This document shows positions 1 to 6,276 of a stretch of DNA of 6,710 bases, one piece after another. The position numbers and the translations under genes were made by a program. Origin of the DNA: a bacterium (lineage in GTDB: Bacteria; Bacillota_I; Bacilli_A; Acholeplasmatales; Acholeplasmataceae). The stretch lies in the NCBI GenBank assembly GCA_018623895.1, contig JAAZUY010000030.1, forward strand, positions 1 through 6,710. The letters are read 5' to 3'. The notes beneath the pieces are model-generated. The model was not told where the DNA came from, made no database searches, and saw only the letters and a program-made list of their open reading frames with translations. Position 1 is the first letter of the stretch; each line of letters opens with the position of its first letter.

Positions 1-252
1 GTAGATACTTATAAAAGTGATGTCAGATATGATAAAAAAAACGACTCTATTCATGTAACCAATATTGATGGTCCCTTAAAACATCTTGAAAATAATTGGA
101 AATTTGTAGAAAAAGATAATCTAACAGAAGTTCAATTTGATGTTGATTTTGAAATTAAAAATAAGTTTTTGAATTTAATAATGGAAAAATCATTTCAATT
201 TGGTTTAAACAAAATAGCTGATGCTTTTCAAAAAAGAGCTGAAGAGATTTAA
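1..252 (+). CDS. COQ10/RatA-family START-domain protein, C-terminal part (5' end outside window)
   Basis: Reading frame 1 is open from the first base to a TAA at 250-252 and gives the last 83 residues of a protein. The segment PLKHLENNWKF, followed by a charged stretch, VQFDVDFEIKNKF and a final helix ending in IADAFQKRAEEI, matches the C-terminal half of the COQ10/RatA polyketide-cyclase-like family (about 150 residues in full), where a conserved LxxxW strand, a DFEFKS-like strand and a long C-terminal helix with DAFxxRA close the lipid-binding START fold. Family members bind ubiquinone or its precursors and support respiratory function; the RatA label comes from a reported effect on ribosome subunits in E. 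coli. The stop codon directly abuts the stop codon of the opposite-strand phosphatase gene, leaving no intergenic base. The family call is firm; the exact cellular role is not visible here. Confidence 0.85.
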   Translation, partial: VDTYKSDVRYDKKNDSIHVTNIDGPLKHLENNWKFVEKDNLTEVQFDVDFEIKNKFLNLIMEKSFQFGLNKIADAFQKRAEEI

Positions 253-1062
253 TTATTTAATTTTTTCTAAAACTTGATTGTGTATAAAATTGTTGCTCAC
301 TAAAATATCTGAATTTTCAATTTCCCATTTATCACCATTTGGTTGTGTAACTTTACCTCCTGCCTCTTTGACCAATAGAATACCAGAACAAATATCCCAC
401 AAATTAAGATTTCTTTGCCAGAAGGCATCGGTTTTTCCTGAGGCTACATATGCAAGATCAATTGCTGCAGCACCTGTACTTCTTAGTCCGGAACAATTTT
501 TAGCTATATTATCTATTTCTCTTAAATAGTTTTTGTATCCTCTATTTGCGTGTGGAATACTATTTCCTATTAAACAGTCTTTTATATTTTCTCTACTTGA
601 AACCATTATTTTTTTATTATTACACCAAGCACCACCACCTTTTAATGCGCAGTAAAATTCATTTAGGATTGGATTAAATATTACACCATGAGTAATTTCA
701 CCATCGTATATTCTACCAATAACTATTCCTACCAAAGGTATTCCATGTATAAAATTTGAAGTTCCATCTATAGGGTCAATTACTATCGTTTCATCATCAC
801 CTTTAATTTCATTTGATTCTTCCGTGATATAACTTGCGTTTGGAAAAAACTGTTGAAGTGTTTCTAATATAATTTTTTCAACCTTAATATCTACTGTGGT
901 TACAAAATCACCAACATCTTTAGACTTAATTTGAAAATTTTTAATTTTTCCAAATTCTGAAACTATTGTTTTACCTGCTTTCCTTGAGGCTTTTTCAAAA
1001 ACATCAATCACTGAAAAATTTGAAGAAATTTCTACTTTTTTTTTAAGGACTAATGAGCTCAT
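253..1062 (-). CDS. Inositol-monophosphatase-family phosphatase
   Basis: This 269-residue protein belongs to the Mg2+-dependent, Li+-sensitive IMPase superfamily (SuhB, CysQ, histidinol-phosphatase-like members), which hydrolyses phosphomonoesters in the cytoplasm. All metal and catalytic elements are visible: DFVTTVD (52-58), the ITEES glutamates (81-82), the first signature DPIDGTSNFIHGIP (metal ligands D96 and D99) and the second signature NLWDICSGILLVKEAGG (D223). The length is normal for the family. The ATG at 1060-1062 is the only methionine before residue 153, and the 5' end overlaps the upstream LacI gene by 20 bp, so the two are almost certainly co-transcribed and translationally coupled; no clear Shine-Dalgarno site precedes it. 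About 18 residues precede the first recognisable helix, slightly more than usual. Because it lies with a LacI regulator divergent from an importer, it probably acts on the imported compound rather than being the housekeeping SuhB. The substrate (inositol phosphate, sugar phosphate, glycerol phosphate, histidinol phosphate) cannot be read from the sequence. Confidence 0.93.
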   Translation of the reverse strand: MSSLVLKKKVEISSNFSVIDVFEKASRKAGKTIVSEFGKIKNFQIKSKDVGDFVTTVDIKVEKIILETLQQFFPNASYITEESNEIKGDDETIVIDPIDGTSNFIHGIPLVGIVIGRIYDGEITHGVIFNPILNEFYCALKGGGAWCNNKKIMVSSRENIKDCLIGNSIPHANRGYKNYLREIDNIAKNCSGLRSTGAAAIDLAYVASGKTDAFWQRNLNLWDICSGILLVKEAGGKVTQPNGDKWEIENSDILVSNNFIHNQVLEKIK

Positions 1063-2050
1063 CGTTTTTAATAAATTTATTTTTTTCTACATGTTGCAAT
1101 TCTTGAATCTCAGATCCTGAGATTCTTTTTAATAAAAAATCACCTAGCTTATATCCTGTTAGTTCCATATCTTCATGAAAATAAGGAATTTTAGGAAAAA
1201 AATAATTTGGAACCGTAGAATAACTTTTAGAAACAATATAAACATCTTTATTAATCGTATACCCCATTTTTTGTAATGTAGATGTAATTACTAGTGTTCT
1301 AACATCACTACCTGATACAATTCCTTTTAAATTATCTTTTTTTGAAAATTTTTTAATAATTTTACTTTTGAGATCCTCTAAAGAATCCTCATGAGAAAAA
1401 TCTGGATTTGTACATTTAATTAAACCAATTTCGTTTATTTTTTTATCAAATGCTCTTGTTGAAATATATTTGTAAGTAAAATTATTAGCAGGCTTAATTA
1501 ATATTACCTCATCACATTTTTTTTCTTTTAAGTAATTTAACGAACTATTTATAAAATCAGCATGGTCATTATCAAAATAGGGGTGCTCACTAAATAACTC
1601 TGTTCTTCCATGAGTTACAAATGGAAATTTTTTTTCTATTAAAAATTTAACTCTTTCATCATTCAATGTTGTATGAGAAATAATTATTCCATCTGCTAAT
1701 TTTTTTTCCACAACTTCCCTAATTGCTTCAATTTGATTATCTCTAAAAATTGGTTTTACAATCAATTCATAGTTAGAATTATTTAGGGATTTAAATATTC
1801 CTTTAATTATATGTTTCTCATAATTTGTTATGTCGTCTAGTTGGTTGAGGAAAAAACATATTTGAAAAGTTTTTCCCATTTTTAATCTGTATGCATATAA
1901 ATTAGGCTGGTAATTTAATATGGTAGCAGCTTCCATTACCTTCTTTTTGGTATTTGCATTTATTTCAGAACCATTTTTTAATGCTCTAGAAACTGTAGTT
2001 ACTGAAAATCCGGTTCTTTTAGCTAAAGTTTTTAAGGTTATGTTAGACAT
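1043..2050 (-). CDS. LacI-family transcriptional regulator
   Basis: A full-length (335-residue) LacI/GalR-family repressor. The N-terminal helix-turn-helix is clear: TLKTLAKRTGFSVTTVSRAL (5-24), with recognition helix VTTVSRAL, followed by INANTKKKVMEAATILNYQPN (30-50) and a hinge-like YAYRLKMGKT (52-61). From about residue 62 onward it has the two-lobed periplasmic-binding-protein-like effector domain, including ADGIIIS (119-125), FPFVTHGRT (142-150), a ligand-contact-like FDND (159-162) and GIVSGSD (243-249). Such proteins dimerise and release DNA, or less often bind it, on sensing a sugar-like or other small effector. It is transcribed away from the importer operon, and both units carry the same 10-bp candidate operator upstream, so autoregulation plus control of the importer is the likely arrangement. 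The ATG at 2048-2050 is preceded by an A-rich stretch without a good Shine-Dalgarno site, which suggests modest translation. The effector is unknown; the link to the importer substrate is inferred. Confidence 0.93.
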   Translation of the reverse strand: MSNITLKTLAKRTGFSVTTVSRALKNGSEINANTKKKVMEAATILNYQPNLYAYRLKMGKTFQICFFLNQLDDITNYEKHIIKGIFKSLNNSNYELIVKPIFRDNQIEAIREVVEKKLADGIIISHTTLNDERVKFLIEKKFPFVTHGRTELFSEHPYFDNDHADFINSSLNYLKEKKCDEVILIKPANNFTYKYISTRAFDKKINEIGLIKCTNPDFSHEDSLEDLKSKIIKKFSKKDNLKGIVSGSDVRTLVITSTLQKMGYTINKDVYIVSKSYSTVPNYFFPKIPYFHEDMELTGYKLGDFLLKRISGSEIQELQHVEKNKFIKNDELISP

Positions 2051-2076
2051 TTTTTCGCTTTATAGTTTAAATTTTA

Positions 2077-2086
2077 GTATCGTTAC
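2077..2086. promoter_or_regulatory. Candidate LacI-type operator, regulator-proximal
   Basis: GTATCGTTAC is an 8-of-10 symmetric palindrome centred on CG (2081-2082), the layout typical of LacI-family operators. It is the exact reverse complement of the second copy at 2166-2175 and lies 26 bases upstream of the LacI gene's ATG, where bound protein would block its promoter. Assignment to the neighbouring LacI protein is inferred from position and symmetry. Confidence 0.65.
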
Positions 2087-2115
2087 AGTAAATAATGATT
2101 TTTTTTTACTAAAAC

Positions 2116-2124
2116 TGTGGATAA
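2116..2124 (-). promoter_or_regulatory. DnaA-box-like 9-mer
   Basis: The minus strand reads TTATCCACA, a perfect match to the classical DnaA box (TTATNCACA). It is a single copy close to the midpoint between the two candidate operators. There is no cluster of boxes or other origin feature, so this is not an origin. It may be a chance match or a regulatory DnaA site. Confidence 0.25.
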
Positions 2125-2165
2125 ATACTATTTTTATTTATTTTTTTTATTTCATTAATAAATTA

Positions 2166-2175
2166 GTAACGATAC
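2166..2175. promoter_or_regulatory. Candidate LacI-type operator, importer-proximal
   Basis: GTAACGATAC is the exact inverted copy of the site at 2077-2086, with its CG centre at 2170-2171, 89 bp from the other centre. It lies 33 bases before the ATG of the binding-protein gene, downstream of or overlapping the likely promoter, a position suited to repression. The last five bases overlap a short tandem CGATA repeat (2170-2179). Confidence 0.65.
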
Positions 2176-2198
2176 GATAGCATAAATTAAACTTTTAT

Positions 2199-2203
2199 GG
2201 AGG
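2199..2203 (+). promoter_or_regulatory. Shine-Dalgarno site that fixes the binding-protein start
   Basis: GGAGG lies 5 bases before the ATG at 2209. An in-frame ATG at 2197 overlaps this site, leaves no room for its own ribosome binding site and would add four residues in front of an otherwise standard signal peptide, so the 2209 start is preferred. Confidence 0.8.
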
Positions 2204-2208
2204 ATCTT

Positions 2209-3327
2209 ATGAACAAAATAAGGATTAAAACTATTAGTTTGTTTACATCATTCTTTTTTGGAATGGCTTTATTACTTCAGCCAGTAGCTTCATATGCAAT
2301 GACGCTAGATGAATTAATTGCAGCCGCGCAAAAAGAGGGAGAAGTAAATACTTATTGGCATTCAAGTAGAATGGGCAAAAAAGTAGCTAAAGCTTTTGAG
2401 GAAAAATATGGAATTAAGGTTAATGCTACTAAAATGAAAGACTCTGAGATGACTGAAAGAATTGTTAGAGAAGTTTCTTCAGGAAATGTCATAGTTGATT
2501 TAGTTGGATATGACGATGGACCTTTTTTGGATACAGTTTTAACACCTAAAGGAATGGTTGAAAATTATGTTCCACCATACGTGGCTAACGACATTCCTAA
2601 AGACAGTCAAAAACCTTTGATCTATTTATGGCAACCATTTGTGATAGGTTATAATTCTGAAACTTATGGAGATAGTTGTCCAATAAAATCATTGTGGCAA
2701 TTAACTGAAAAAGATTGGTCTGGAAGATTTCACATGTGGGATCCGCGTATAGCTTCATCTATGTTGCAAATGTTTTCAGCAATGGAGGATAGATCAGATG
2801 AGTTAGCAGCTTCATATAAAAAACATTATGGAAAAGATCTTAAAGTTTCAGAAGCAAATGCTGGATTGGAATTTGTGAAAAGATTAGCTGCAAATAATCC
2901 AGTCTTATATAATGAGGATTATGAAATTGCTGTAGCAGTTGGAACAAAAGGTCAAAGTCAAGCACCAATTGGAATCTATTCCCTAGGTAGACATAGAGAA
3001 AATGCTAAAAAGAATCTGGCATTAGCTTTATGCGATGTAGATCCATTTAAAGGTCTAAATCAACCAACTTATATGCAAATTGTAAAGGGAGCTCCACATC
3101 CTAATGCAGCTAGATTGCTTGCTTATTATGTACTGACTCAAGAAGGAGCAAATCCATGGGTTGGTGTAGTTGGGGCATATTCATCAAATTCCTCCCTAGG
3201 ATCAAGTCCAGATAATCCTTATCCTACTGCTGAAGCATGGAAAGGAACATTGTTAGTTTCAAATAATACCAATGTTGCTAACCGTAGAGCAGACTTAATG
3301 GATTTTTGGATAAAACATAGTAAATAG
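2209..3327 (+). CDS. ABC importer periplasmic solute-binding protein, Fe(III)/AfuA-like class
   Basis: With the start at 2209 the product has 372 residues. A Sec signal peptide is clear: MNKIRIK, a hydrophobic core, and a VASYA cleavage site after about residue 30, giving a periplasmic mature protein. The N-terminal pattern LIAAAQKEGEVNTYWHSSRMGKKVAKAFEEKYGIKV (about residues 36-71) is typical of the extracellular-solute-binding family that includes ferric-ion binders (FbpA, FutA), AfuA sugar-phosphate binders and phosphonate binders. The permease and ATPase follow in the same operon. Where ferric binders usually have a tyrosine pair, the apparent counterpart here is PIGIYSLGRH (253-262) with a single tyrosine, which argues against iron as ligand; this alignment was made by eye. 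The mature protein has only two cysteines (C157, C275), which could form a disulfide. The strong ribosome binding site and the hairpin after the gene fit high expression relative to the permease. Class is confident; ligand is unknown. Confidence 0.9.
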   Translation: MNKIRIKTISLFTSFFFGMALLLQPVASYAMTLDELIAAAQKEGEVNTYWHSSRMGKKVAKAFEEKYGIKVNATKMKDSEMTERIVREVSSGNVIVDLVGYDDGPFLDTVLTPKGMVENYVPPYVANDIPKDSQKPLIYLWQPFVIGYNSETYGDSCPIKSLWQLTEKDWSGRFHMWDPRIASSMLQMFSAMEDRSDELAASYKKHYGKDLKVSEANAGLEFVKRLAANNPVLYNEDYEIAVAVGTKGQSQAPIGIYSLGRHRENAKKNLALALCDVDPFKGLNQPTYMQIVKGAPHPNAARLLAYYVLTQEGANPWVGVVGAYSSNSSLGSSPDNPYPTAEAWKGTLLVSNNTNVANRRADLMDFWIKHSK

Positions 3328-3342
3328 TTATAAATAAGGATA

Positions 3343-3373
3343 ATTAAGGCGATGTAAAATACATCGCCTTAAT
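3343..3373 (+). other. Intercistronic stem-loop between binding protein and permease genes
   Basis: A perfect 14-bp stem (arms 3343-3356 and 3360-3373, with core AAGGCGATGTA pairing with TACATCGCCTT) closes an AAA loop. It is unusually GC-containing for this AT-rich window. No T tract follows, so it is not a typical intrinsic terminator. Its place after the binding-protein gene fits an mRNA-stabilising or partially attenuating element that keeps the binding protein more abundant than the membrane components. Confidence 0.8.
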
Positions 3374-3390
3374 AATTGAAAGAGGATTAA

Positions 3391-5208
3391 TTGAATTCTT
3401 CAGACTCATCATCTCATAATTCTGTTTTTATTAATTTAAAAATAAAATTTTCAAAATTTTTACAACAACCTACTTTCCTTATAGGATCAGTTTTGGTTAT
3501 AATATTATCTTATCTTGTTATTGCCCCGATAGTCTCAATTTTTTCAAATTCTGTATCTTTGACTATGATGGATGCAATGCTTTCAGGAGGTAAGGACGGT
3601 GAGTTTACATATAAATATGTTGATAGAGTCTTTGCCTCTTCAATAAGTGAAAAAATTTTTTGGGTACCTTTAAAAAACTCTTTAACGGTGTCTTTTTTTG
3701 CAACAATAATTGCTTTAACTCTAGGTTTGATATTAGCATCTTTAGTCACTAGTACTAATATTTTTGGAAGAAAGTATTTAGGTTTTCTTTTGATAATTCC
3801 TTATATGCTTCCATCACAAGCTATGGCAACCGCTTGGCTAACAATGTTTAAAAATAGAAAAATAAGCGGACCCCAGGGGATGCTTGAATCATTTGGAATT
3901 ACACCACCTGATTGGTTAGCTTACGGACCTTTGCCTATTTCAATATGTATGGCTTTAAGTTATTTTCCATTTGCTTTTCTTCTTTTTTCAAGTGCACTTA
4001 GTAAAATTGATATTCAATTAGAGGAAGTTGCCTCTACATTGGGAGCAAAAACAAAAGTTATCTGGTCAAAAATAATTTTACCCCTTTTAATACCTACTAC
4101 AATGTCAGTTTTATTATTAACAGTTGCAAGAACTTTGGGTACTTTTGCAACACCTTATATTTTAGGAACACCAGCAAAATATACATTGCTGTCTACATCA
4201 TTGTATTCAAGCGTAAGATCAAATGATTCAGGTGTTGTTGCCGTAATAGCTATAGTCTTAAGTTTAATAGGTGTAATGCTGCTTTTGGTTGATATATGGG
4301 TCGTTAGAAAATGGCAGAGATTTGTTACTGTAGGAGGCAAGGGTGTCAAAAGACAACCGTCTAAATTAGGTGTCTTAAGAACACCAACTACTTTATTTGC
4401 ATGGGTTATCTTTCTAATTGCTGCTCTAGGACCTTTTATTGTTTTAGCGCTATCAACTTTAATGAGAGAACCTGGGAATTTTGCATTTTCAAATTTCGGT
4501 TTAGCTTACTGGACTGGAGTTAATGTTCCTGGAATGGATCAACCAGGTATATTTACGAGTCCAGAAGTAATTACTGCTTTAAAAAATAGTCTTTTAATTG
4601 CTGGATCTGCCTCTGTCATTTGTGGATTCTTAGGATTATTGATTGGTTATGCAGTTGTACGTTTACCAGGAACATTGATTTCTGGTTTTTTAAGACAAAT
4701 TTCATTCTTACCTTATTTAATGCCAGGTTTAGCATTTGCTGCTGCTTATTTGTCATTGTTTGCAGTTTCTAGAGGACCAATACCAGCATTGTATGGATCA
4801 ATAAGTTTATTAATCTTAGTTATGGTTGTTACATATTTACCATATGCGTCGAGATCAGGTATATCAGCAATGATGCAAGTTGGTCCTGAACCTGAGGAAG
4901 CTGGTATGGTTTTAGGAGCTGGTTTTTGGCGAAGAATTACATCAATTTTAGCGCCACTGCAAAAATCTGCATTGATTATAGCTATTATTCTTCCATTTAT
5001 AACTGGAATGAAAGAATTGAGTTTGGTTGTTATGCTGGTTACCCCAGGAACTGAATTACTTACAACACAATCAATTAGATTTTTAGATTTTGGATACACT
5101 CAACTTGCCAATGCTACTATATTAATTATCGGAGTAGTCGTAATGATTTCAGTTTTAGTTTTAAATAGATTAACAAAAACAAATCTTGCTTCAGGATTAG
5201 GAGGATAA
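3391..5208 (+). CDS. ABC importer permease, two fused permease domains (Fe(III)/AfuB-like)
   Basis: A 605-residue inner-membrane protein with about 12 hydrophobic segments in two homologous halves (roughly 27-50, 96-120, 128-150, 182-204, 228-257, 279-304; then 333-357, 398-421, 437-460, 468-485, 524-545, 573-592). Each half carries the cytoplasmic EAA loop that docks on the ATPase: EEVASTLGAKTKVIWSKIIL-P (211-231) and EEAGMVLGAGFWRRITSILA-P (502-522). Fused permeases like this are typical of the FbpB/SfuB/AfuB class, so no second permease gene is needed. Translation starts at TTG 3391, supported by AGAGGA at 3381-3386 and by the lack of any ATG before the first membrane segment. Weaker initiation than for the binding protein fits the usual stoichiometry. 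It lies 63 nt after the binding-protein gene and its stop directly abuts the ATPase start. It moves the bound solute into the cytoplasm; substrate identity is not shown. Confidence 0.93.
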   Translation: MNSSDSSSHNSVFINLKIKFSKFLQQPTFLIGSVLVIILSYLVIAPIVSIFSNSVSLTMMDAMLSGGKDGEFTYKYVDRVFASSISEKIFWVPLKNSLTVSFFATIIALTLGLILASLVTSTNIFGRKYLGFLLIIPYMLPSQAMATAWLTMFKNRKISGPQGMLESFGITPPDWLAYGPLPISICMALSYFPFAFLLFSSALSKIDIQLEEVASTLGAKTKVIWSKIILPLLIPTTMSVLLLTVARTLGTFATPYILGTPAKYTLLSTSLYSSVRSNDSGVVAVIAIVLSLIGVMLLLVDIWVVRKWQRFVTVGGKGVKRQPSKLGVLRTPTTLFAWVIFLIAALGPFIVLALSTLMREPGNFAFSNFGLAYWTGVNVPGMDQPGIFTSPEVITALKNSLLIAGSASVICGFLGLLIGYAVVRLPGTLISGFLRQISFLPYLMPGLAFAAAYLSLFAVSRGPIPALYGSISLLILVMVVTYLPYASRSGISAMMQVGPEPEEAGMVLGAGFWRRITSILAPLQKSALIIAIILPFITGMKELSLVVMLVTPGTELLTTQSIRFLDFGYTQLANATILIIGVVVMISVLVLNRLTKTNLASGLGG

Positions 5209-6276
5209 ATGTCTGAAATAAAAATTAAATCAATTATTAAAAATTTTGGAGGCAATTCAATAGCTGTAGATAATCTCTCAGAAACTTTTCCTGATGGTGA
5301 ATTTGTTTGCTTGCTCGGTCCTTCTGGTTGTGGAAAAACAACAACATTAAGGATGATTGCTGGCTTGGAGACGCCTGATAGAGGTGAGATATTTTATGGT
5401 GATAAAACATTCTTCTCTTCAAAAACTGGAGAATTTATTAAAACTGAAAATAGAAACCTTGGATTAATGTTTCAAAGTTATGCTTTGTGGCCACATATGA
5501 CAGTTTTTAAAAATATTGTCTTTGGCTTAGAAATGCAGAAGAAATCTTTGGATGAAAAAGAAAAAAGATATTTAGAATTAGAAAAACTTTTTCATCTTGA
5601 GAATTTTAGAGATCGATATCCATCAGAACTTTCAGGAGGACAACAACAACGAGTTGCATTAGCAAGAATGTTGGCAATGAAACCTAGTTTATTATTGTTA
5701 GACGAGCCTTTGTCAAATCTAGACTCAAATTTACGTTTAGAAATGAGATCAGAACTTAAGCGTCTTCATCAAAGTATAGGATGTACTATAATTTTTGTTA
5801 CACACGATCAAATGGAAGCCATGACTTTAGCGACTTCTATAGCTGTAATGAACAAAGGAAAAATAGAACAAATTGCAAAACCAATGGAAATTTACAATAA
5901 TCCAAAATCTCTTTTTGTTGCAAAATTTGTTGGTAGTCCACAAATGAATATCATTAACACGGATAAAGAGAGAAATTTAGCTCTATGTCTCTCAAAAAAA
6001 CTAAAGATTGAAATGAATAAGGTTAAAAATTTTGGTGTGAGACCAGAAGCAATTAAGTTGGTTCAAAAGAACAATGGTGACATCGACGCAACTATAGAAA
6101 CTATCCAGCCAACTGGTGCAGATTGGATCATAGGGCTTAACGTATCTGGAAAATCAATGTTTTTAATTAGCTCAGAACAACCTATAGGGAAAGAGAATGA
6201 TACTATTGGAATTACTTTTAAGGAAGAGGGCTGTCATTCTTTTGATAGTAACGATTTAAAAATAGTTAAAAGTTAA
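5209..6276 (+). CDS. ABC importer ATP-binding protein with MalK/UgpC-like C-terminal domain
   Basis: A complete 355-residue importer ATPase. Visible elements are Walker A GPSGCGKT (37-44), Q-loop Q89 in LMFQSYAL, signature LSGGQQQR (141-148), Walker B LLLLDEP (161-167), D-loop SNLD (169-172) and the switch histidine H199 in FVTHDQMEAM. After about residue 240 comes an OB-fold (TOBE-type) tail with FVGSPQMNII (240-249) and FGVRPEAIKL (275-284). These two motifs are characteristic of the MalK/UgpC carbohydrate importers, whereas ferric importers usually show a different junction. The protein would form a homodimer under the fused permease at the inner face of the membrane. GGAGG at 5200-5204, inside the last permease codons, serves as ribosome binding site for the ATG at 5209, which follows the permease TAA with no gap, so the two are translationally coupled. 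The gene end overlaps the opposite-strand CinA-domain gene by 4 bp. Confidence 0.95.
   Translation: MSEIKIKSIIKNFGGNSIAVDNLSETFPDGEFVCLLGPSGCGKTTTLRMIAGLETPDRGEIFYGDKTFFSSKTGEFIKTENRNLGLMFQSYALWPHMTVFKNIVFGLEMQKKSLDEKEKRYLELEKLFHLENFRDRYPSELSGGQQQRVALARMLAMKPSLLLLDEPLSNLDSNLRLEMRSELKRLHQSIGCTIIFVTHDQMEAMTLATSIAVMNKGKIEQIAKPMEIYNNPKSLFVAKFVGSPQMNIINTDKERNLALCLSKKLKIEMNKVKNFGVRPEAIKLVQKNNGDIDATIETIQPTGADWIIGLNVSGKSMFLISSEQPIGKENDTIGITFKEEGCHSFDSNDLKIVKS

Larger units (their letters stand above)
2051..2208. promoter_or_regulatory. Divergent control region between regulator/phosphatase and importer units
   Basis: This 158-bp AT-rich spacer must hold the promoters of both units. Two inverted 10-bp repeats flank a core with long T runs (2099-2107, 2131-2135, 2141-2148) that may make it curved. 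On each strand the motif TCATTA lies just upstream of the repeat (6 bases before it on the minus strand, 8 on the plus), so possible -10 elements are CATTAT on the minus strand (2092-2097) and CATTAA or TTAATA on the plus strand (2153-2160). Transcription would then start in or next to the repeats. No convincing -35 boxes were found, so exact promoters remain tentative. A perfect DnaA-box-like 9-mer lies at 2116-2124. Confidence 0.6.

Noticed and set aside
247..262. Tandem 8-bp repeat ATTTAATT at the left cassette junction, with similar A/T words at the right junction
   Set aside because: Too short and too low in complexity in an AT-rich genome to count as a target duplication or attachment site.
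251..266. Small A/T hairpin plus T run as terminator of the COQ10-family gene
   Set aside because: The stem is only five A/T pairs with a two-base loop, too weak to call.
278..529. Plus-strand open frame opposite the phosphatase, and similar frames at 1920-2180, 3510-3749, 4155-4349, 4746-5099 and 5237-5422
   Set aside because: Each lies largely opposite a well-supported gene, has no recognisable domain and lacks supporting start signals, so these are treated as chance open frames.
2126..2131. TACTAT as -10 element for the importer
   Set aside because: No acceptable -35 element lies at the right distance, and other -10-like words closer to the operator fit about as well; the region is too AT-rich to choose.
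2115..2132. Possible Pho box beginning with CTGT in the divergent control region
   Set aside because: Only the first half-repeat begins correctly; the second 7-mer at the required spacing matches poorly, so phosphate-starvation control is not supported by the sequence.
2197..2208. Upstream in-frame ATG as start of the binding protein
   Set aside because: It overlaps the GGAGG ribosome binding site of the ATG at 2209 and adds an acidic tail (MEDL) before a normal signal peptide, so it is unlikely to be used.
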